A DNA stretch of 64,000 nt from Embleya scabrispora (GTDB lineage: Bacteria > Actinomycetota > Actinomycetes > Streptomycetales > Streptomycetaceae), in NCBI RefSeq assembly GCF_002024165.1, contig NZ_MWQN01000001.1:1984001-2048000 (forward strand). The letters run 5' to 3'. Position numbers and translations under genes: made by a program. A model generated the notes under the pieces. The model was given only the letters and a program-made list of their open reading frames with translations, did not search any database and was not told the DNA's origin. The stretch's first letter is position 1. Each line of letters starts with the position of its first letter. Of the stretch, positions 59,575 through 64,000 are shown one piece after another.

Positions 59575-60342
59575 TCAGGCGTCGCGGCGCCAGAACACGC
59601 TGTGCTCGTCGATCGTGCGGACCGCGTCCTCGATACCGTTCCGCTCCCGGAAGTCGTCGACGGCCTTTCGACAGGCCGGCACGACGTAGTCGTCGATGAT
59701 CACGAACCCGCCGGGGGACAGCTTGGGGTACAGGTGCTCCAGCGCGTCCATGGTGGACTCGTACAGGTCGCCGTCGAGCCGCATCACGGCCAGTGCCCGC
59801 ACCGGCGCGTCCGGCAGTGTGTCCTTGAACCAGCCCGGCAGGAACCGGACTTGGTCATCGAGGAGACCGTAGCGCTCGAAATTCCTCCGTACCGTTTCCA
59901 GCGAGACACCGAGCACTTCGTTGGCCTGGTGCAGCGCCATCTCCCGATCCAGGGGATGGCCGTCCGCGCCGGTGTCGGGGATGCCCTCGAAGGAATCGGC
60001 GACCCAGACCCGCCGGTCCGTGATGCCGTGCGCCTTCAGGAATCCGCGAGCGAAGATGCAGACGCCACCGCGCCACACACCGGTTTCGATGAAATCACCG
60101 GGCACACCGTCCTCGACGACCCGGTCCAGCACGTGGCGCACATTGCGGATGCGTTTGAGCCCGACCATCGTGTGGGCGATGCTCGGCCAGTCCTGGCCGT
60201 TCTCGCGATGCTCGGGGTTGAAGCTCGTCTCGGGTACCCACTCGTTCGGGATGGGGGCGTCACCGTAGACGAGATTGGTGACCACCTTCTCCAAAAGGTC
60301 GAGATAGAGCTCTCCCTCGGACAGCTGCCCGTCCGGCTTCAT
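59575..60342 (-). CDS. TylF/MycF-like sugar O-methyltransferase
   Basis: A 255-aa metal-dependent methyltransferase of the TylF family (PF05711): LVYGDAPI near the N-terminus, [17 protein letters not shown] for SAM, and the metal site [17 protein letters not shown] plus [14 protein letters not shown]. MycF and TylF methylate the 3''-hydroxyl of 6-deoxy sugars after a MycE-type enzyme has acted, which fits the two MycE-like genes here. AAGGA precedes ATG 60342. It is the rightmost biosynthetic gene, with a triple heptad array upstream. Confidence 0.92.
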   Translation of the reverse strand: MKPDGQLSEGELYLDLLEKVVTNLVYGDAPIPNEWVPETSFNPEHRENGQDWPSIAHTMVGLKRIRNVRHVLDRVVEDGVPGDFIETGVWRGGVCIFARGFLKAHGITDRRVWVADSFEGIPDTGADGHPLDREMALHQANEVLGVSLETVRRNFERYGLLDDQVRFLPGWFKDTLPDAPVRALAVMRLDGDLYESTMDALEHLYPKLSPGGFVIIDDYVVPACRKAVDDFRERNGIEDAVRTIDEHSVFWRRDA

Positions 60343-60482
60343 GGGATGTCCTTCCTCGTGTCGACCGGTCCGGCCGCCGACGGCGGCCCGCTTCCGTTGG
60401 TCACCGCCGGCAAACACGGCCAGTCGTCGCCATGCTTTCGCCGCAGCCATCCGCCGGATCGCCCCAAGCTCACAGACCGGCC

Positions 60483-60511
60483 TCGAACTCCTCTCGAACC
60501 CGCTTCGAGCG
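60483..60511. promoter_or_regulatory. candidate SARP site, triple heptad upstream of the TylF-like gene
   Basis: TCGAACT (60483), TCGAACC (60494) and TCGAGCG (60505) are direct repeats at exact 11-bp steps, about 140 bp upstream of the methyltransferase start and between it and mnmA. The clearest SARP array of the window. Confidence 0.75.
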
Positions 60512-60547
60512 CCACCGCAGGCGGTCACCCTGCCGGCCCGCCGCCGG

Positions 60548-61660
60548 CTACGCCGTGGCGTCGATCGTCGCCGACCCGATCACGCGCGTCCCGGCGTACA
60601 GCACCACGGCCTGTCCCCGCGCGATGCCGCGGATCGGCTCCGCCAACCGCACCCGGACCTGTCCGTCGACCACCTCGGCGACCGCCGCCGTCTCCTCGCC
60701 GTGCGCCCGGACCTGGGCGGTGCAGTCCACCACGCCCGCCGGGGCCGGCCCGCACCACCGCGGCCGGATGCCGACCAGCCGGTCCACGTCCAGCGCCTCG
60801 ACCGGGCCGACCGTGACGGTGTTGTTCACCGGCGAGATGTCCAGCACGTAGCGCGGCTTGCCGTCGGCCGCCGGGTGCCCGATGCGCAAACCCTTGCGCT
60901 GGCCGATCGTGTACGCGTAGGCGCCGTCGTGTTCGCCGAGCTTGGTGCCGCTCGCGTCCACGATGTCGCCGCGCTCGGTGCCCAGATGCTTCGCGAGGAA
61001 GCCCTGGGTGTCCCCGTCGGCGATGAAGCAGATGTCGTGGCTGTCCGGCTTCTTCGCCACCGCCAGGTCGCGCCGCTCCGCCTCCAGGCGCACGTCGCCC
61101 TTGGTGTCGCCGCCGAGCGGGAACATCGCGTGCGCGAGCTGGTCGGAGTCGAGCACGCCGAGCACGTACGACTGGTCCTTGCCCATGTCGACCGAGCGGT
61201 GCAGTTCGCGCGAGCCGTCGGGGTGCTCCACGATCCGCGCGTAGTGCCCGGTGCACACCGCGTCGAAGCCGAGCCCGAGCGCCTTGTCCAACAGCGCGGC
61301 GAACTTGATCTTCTCGTTGCAGCGCAGACACGGGTTCGGGGTGCGCCCGGCCTTGTACTCGGCGACGAAGTCGTCCATGACGTCCTCGCGGAAACGCTCG
61401 GCCATGTCCCATACGTAGAAGGGGATGCCGATCACGTCGGCGGCCCGCCGCGCGTCCCGGGAGTCCTCGATCGTGCAGCAGCCCCGGGCGCCCTCGCGCA
61501 GCGTCGCGGGTTTCGCGGAGAGTGCGAGGTGGACACCGACCACGTCGTGTCCGGCCTCGACCGCTCGCGCGGCGGCAACGGCGGAGTCGACCCCGCCGGA
61601 CATGGCGGCGAGCACCCGGAGGCGGCGGCCGTTGGCGGGAGGAAGCATGTGATCAGACAT
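60548..61660 (-). CDS. mnmA: tRNA-specific 2-thiouridylase
   Basis: A 370-aa enzyme that thiolates U34 of tRNA. The PP-loop is SGGVDS (residues 21-26). The catalytic cysteines are in [14 protein letters not shown] and [13 protein letters not shown]-terminal tRNA-binding beta-barrel region with [18 protein letters not shown] closes the protein. It receives sulphur from a cysteine desulfurase, which lies just upstream (61726-62913), so the two form a functional pair. It marks the right border of the polyketide cluster. Confidence 0.97.
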   Translation of the reverse strand: MSDHMLPPANGRRLRVLAAMSGGVDSAVAAARAVEAGHDVVGVHLALSAKPATLREGARGCCTIEDSRDARRAADVIGIPFYVWDMAERFREDVMDDFVAEYKAGRTPNPCLRCNEKIKFAALLDKALGLGFDAVCTGHYARIVEHPDGSRELHRSVDMGKDQSYVLGVLDSDQLAHAMFPLGGDTKGDVRLEAERRDLAVAKKPDSHDICFIADGDTQGFLAKHLGTERGDIVDASGTKLGEHDGAYAYTIGQRKGLRIGHPAADGKPRYVLDISPVNNTVTVGPVEALDVDRLVGIRPRWCGPAPAGVVDCTAQVRAHGEETAAVAEVVDGQVRVRLAEPIRGIARGQAVVLYAGTRVIGSATIDATA

Positions 61661-61725
61661 AGCGCCTCAAGAGTACGTGCTCACCCGTGCGAGCCCCGAG
61701 CGGATTACCCCACACCCCGGTGCCG

Positions 61726-62913
61726 CTACCGGCGCGCCGACACCGACCCCGCCGACCGGGCCCGGGTCACCACCGGCAGGATCGCCTCGCCCAGTTCGGC
61801 GACCTCCGCCTCCGTCGTGGTGTGCCCCAGGCTGAACCGCAGCGACCCGCGCGCCCGGGCACTGTCCGCGCCCATCGCCAGCAGCACGTGGCTGGGCTGC
61901 GCGACCCCCGCCGAGCAGGCCGAGCCGGTCGAGCACTCGATCCCGCGCGCGTCCAGAAGCAGCAGCAGCGAGTCGCCCTCGCACCCGGGGAAGGAGAAGT
62001 GCGCGTTGCCCGGAAGCCGGTGGGCCGGGTCGAGCCGCCGGTCCCCGTTGAGCTGCGCGTCGGGCACCGCGGCCAGGATCCGGCGCACCAGTTCGTCCCG
62101 CAGCGCGCCCACCCGCCGTGCGTATTCGGCCTGTTCGCGCACCGACTCCTCGGCCGCGACGGCCAGGGCCGCGATCGACGCGGTGTCCAGCGTGCCCGAG
62201 CGCACGTCGCGCTCCTGGCCGCCGCCGTGCAGCACCGGCACCGGGGTGATGCCGCGCCCGAGCACGAGCGCCCCGCAGTTGCCCGGGCCGCCGAGCTTGT
62301 GCCCGGTCACCGTCATCGCGTCCAGGCCGGTCGCGGAGAAGTCGACCGGGATCTGCCCGACCGCCTGGACCGCGTCGGAGTGGAAGGGGATGCCGAACTC
62401 GTGCGCGATCTCGACCAGCTCGGCGATCGGCTCGACCGTGCCGACCTCGTTGTTGGCCCACATCACCGACACCAGCGCCACCGACGCCGGATCGCGCTCG
62501 ATCGCCGCGCGCAGCGTGTCCGGCTGCACCCGCCCGTCGGCGTCCACGTCCAGCCACTCGACCACCGCGCCCTCGGCCGACTCCAGCCACAGCACGGGGT
62601 CGAGCACGGCGTGGTGCTCGACCGGGCTGACCAGTATCCGCCGCCGGGCCGGGTCGTCGGCGACCCGCGACCAGTAGATCCCCTTGATCGCGAGGTTGTC
62701 GGCCTCGGTTCCGCCCGCCGTGAAGACGATCTCGCTCGGCCGCGCGCCCAGCGCATGGGCCAGCGACTCGCGGGACTCCTCCACCGTGCGGCGCGCGCGT
62801 CGCCCGGACGCGTGCAACGAGGACGGGTTCCCGAGTTGGGCAAGCTGTACGGTCATCGCCCGGATTGCCGAAAGGCGCATCGGGGTGGTCGCCGCGTGAT
62901 CGAAGTAGGCCAT
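61726..62913 (-). CDS. IscS/NifS-type cysteine desulfurase
   Basis: A 395-aa PLP enzyme converting cysteine to alanine and enzyme-bound persulfide. It begins [12 protein letters not shown]. The PLP Lys is in [16 protein letters not shown], and the mobile-loop Cys in [18 protein letters not shown]. The nearby mnmA gene 65 bp downstream makes sulphur delivery to tRNA thiolation its likely task. Confidence 0.95.
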   Translation of the reverse strand: MAYFDHAATTPMRLSAIRAMTVQLAQLGNPSSLHASGRRARRTVEESRESLAHALGARPSEIVFTAGGTEADNLAIKGIYWSRVADDPARRRILVSPVEHHAVLDPVLWLESAEGAVVEWLDVDADGRVQPDTLRAAIERDPASVALVSVMWANNEVGTVEPIAELVEIAHEFGIPFHSDAVQAVGQIPVDFSATGLDAMTVTGHKLGGPGNCGALVLGRGITPVPVLHGGGQERDVRSGTLDTASIAALAVAAEESVREQAEYARRVGALRDELVRRILAAVPDAQLNGDRRLDPAHRLPGNAHFSFPGCEGDSLLLLLDARGIECSTGSACSAGVAQPSHVLLAMGADSARARGSLRFSLGHTTTEAEVAELGEAILPVVTRARSAGSVSARR

Positions 62914-62926
62914 CGCACTGCGAAGC

Positions 62927-63169
62927 TTAGTCGGGTACCCGCGGGCGCCGGCGGGGGCGGCCGTACACCCGCCCGTAGCGCGGCCCTCCGGGCAGGAATC
63001 GGTCGAGCCACAGGCGCATGGAAAGCACCGACGCGGTCGCGTACGCCACGAGTCGCCGAAGCGGGCCCCTGCCCTTCGGATCGGGTTCGGTCGACCGGTG
63101 GTCGTAGGTCAACGGCTGCTGGATCTCCCACACATCCTGGTGCAACGCGCACCGGGGCGGGTTGGGCAC
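62927..63169 (-). CDS. small basic protein of unknown function
   Basis: An 80-aa frame from GTG 63169 ending 13 bp before the desulfurase start codon on the same strand. It has G/C third positions throughout and aromatic/basic composition ([34 protein letters not shown]). The middle [16 protein letters not shown] is weakly hydrophobic. It may be a genuine short gene of the desulfurase-mnmA operon; I recognise no family. Confidence 0.5.
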   Translation of the reverse strand: MPNPPRCALHQDVWEIQQPLTYDHRSTEPDPKGRGPLRRLVAYATASVLSMRLWLDRFLPGGPRYGRVYGRPRRRPRVPD

Positions 63170-63243
63170 GGTCCACTCTTACGGGTGGCCGGGTCGGGCC
63201 CGGCGGCGCGGTCCGTGCCGTCCCGGTCGGCGGGGGTCCCGGG

Positions 63244-63918
63244 TCACTGCTCCTCGGCGCTGGTGCCGGAGTTGCGGCGCCACGCGCGTGGCGCGCGCCA
63301 CCCGCGCCGCAGTGCGAGCACCCGGAACGAGAAGGCGAAGGTGACCGCCGCGGTCGCGGTGACCGGGCCGAACAGGTCGAATTCGATCAGCGCGGCGGTG
63401 ATGCCGGCGCCGAGCAGCGCGGGGAAGGTGTAGATCTCCTTGTCCCAGCGCAGCACCATGGGTACTTCCCGGGCCAGCACGTCGCGCAGCGCGCCGCCGC
63501 CGACGGCGGTGGTCACCCCGAGGGCGGCAGCCGGGATCGGATTGAGGCCGTACGCGTACGCCTTCGCGGTGCCGATCACGCAGAACAGGCCGAGGCCGGC
63601 GGCGTCCAGCACGTCGATCGCCGACATGATCCGCTCGACCTGGGGATGCAGGAAGAAGACCAGCCCGGCGGCGAGCAGCGGGGTGCCGAAGTAGCCGAGG
63701 TCGGTGAAGGCCGCCGGAGGGACCGCGCCGATGAGCACGTCCCGGATCACCCCGCCGCCGAGGGCGGTGACCTCGGCGAGCAGGGTGATGCCGATGACAT
63801 CGAAGTTCTTCCGAACGGCCATCAGCGCGCCGGCCGCCGCGAAGACGAAGATGCCGAGCAGGTCGAGGACCTGCTGAAGCTGATGGTGGAAGATCTCGGG
63901 CGGCACCTCGGGCGACAT
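63244..63918 (-). CDS. TRIC/UPF0126-family cation channel
   Basis: A 224-aa membrane protein with two copies of the UPF0126 repeat: the first with VTALGGGVIRDVLIGAVPP, the second with TTAVGGGALRDVLAREVP. About seven helices are expected. Prokaryotic TRIC proteins form trimeric K+/Na+-conducting channels. The C-terminal tail is Arg-rich. It is the last complete gene; the remaining 82 bp to the window end show no clear feature. Confidence 0.93.
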   Translation of the reverse strand: MSPEVPPEIFHHQLQQVLDLLGIFVFAAAGALMAVRKNFDVIGITLLAEVTALGGGVIRDVLIGAVPPAAFTDLGYFGTPLLAAGLVFFLHPQVERIMSAIDVLDAAGLGLFCVIGTAKAYAYGLNPIPAAALGVTTAVGGGALRDVLAREVPMVLRWDKEIYTFPALLGAGITAALIEFDLFGPVTATAAVTFAFSFRVLALRRGWRAPRAWRRNSGTSAEEQ

Positions 63919-64000
63919 AACGGATGTTCTACACCGCCGGGTCCGGCCCGATACTCATGGGGCGGATGTGGGCGGTGTGTCCTTCCCGGGGGCCTTCGGG

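Overview
The window is very GC-rich and gene-dense, with near-universal G/C third codon positions and frequent GTG/TTG starts. It carries a split gatC-gatA-(small gene)-gatB block, NAD-dependent ligA and mnmA. DUF397/XRE pairs, a SARP activator and a gene with TTA codons are also present. This points to a Streptomycetaceae-type actinomycete chromosome; genus and species cannot be fixed from the sequence alone.

Layout. (1) 1-14.6 kb: a 2-hydroxyacid dehydrogenase, a soluble sugar dehydrogenase-like lipoprotein, an unrecognised 617-aa protein, an XRE/DUF397 module with a divergent Cys-motif small gene, a LAL-type LuxR regulator, the gatCAB amidotransferase genes and a lipase-like hydrolase. (2) 14.6-21.1 kb: a penicillin-binding protein divergent from a LysR/serine beta-lactamase-like operon, a phosphotransferase, and a second XRE/DUF397 module of the same design as the first. 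(3) 21.1-23.3 kb: no convincing gene. Two oppositely oriented arrays of ~30-bp repeats flank a ~230-bp imperfect inverted repeat. (4) 23.3-34.6 kb: a VOC protein, an orphan Phd antitoxin, a TetR-controlled flavin reductase/efflux pair, a MetE-like protein, ligA, a membrane GGDEF-EAL protein, another VOC protein and a DUF2330 protein. (5) 34.7-60.5 kb: a type II (aromatic) polyketide cluster. (6) 60.5-64 kb: mnmA, a cysteine desulfurase, a small unknown gene and a TRIC-family channel. The cluster therefore sits between housekeeping genes.

The cluster has a minimal PKS (KS-alpha, chain-length factor, ACP), a didomain aromatase/cyclase, a SnoaM/DpsY-like cyclase, an ABM-type oxygenase, an SDR, an NTF2-like protein and a muconolactone-isomerase-like protein. 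Tailoring is by a P450, a Tat-type FAD-linked oxidase and a Rieske oxygenase. Glycosylation is by one DesVII/EryCIII-type transferase with a P450-like helper that has lost the haem cysteine. Three sugar O-methyltransferases (two MycE-like, one TylF/MycF-like) suggest a di- or tri-O-methylated deoxyhexose such as those of elloramycin or nogalamycin. No NDP-sugar biosynthesis genes are present. An MFS pump is in one overlapping operon with an SNF2 ATPase and a SWIM zinc-finger protein, opposite a MarR gene.

Regulation appears layered. A DnrI-like SARP is encoded in the cluster, and 11-bp-spaced TCGA-type heptad repeats lie in front of seven cluster transcription units. The adjacent LuxR-type regulator has a degenerate receiver domain and two closely spaced TTA codons, so it should depend on the bldA tRNA. 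Hairpin terminators separate the convergent gene pairs.
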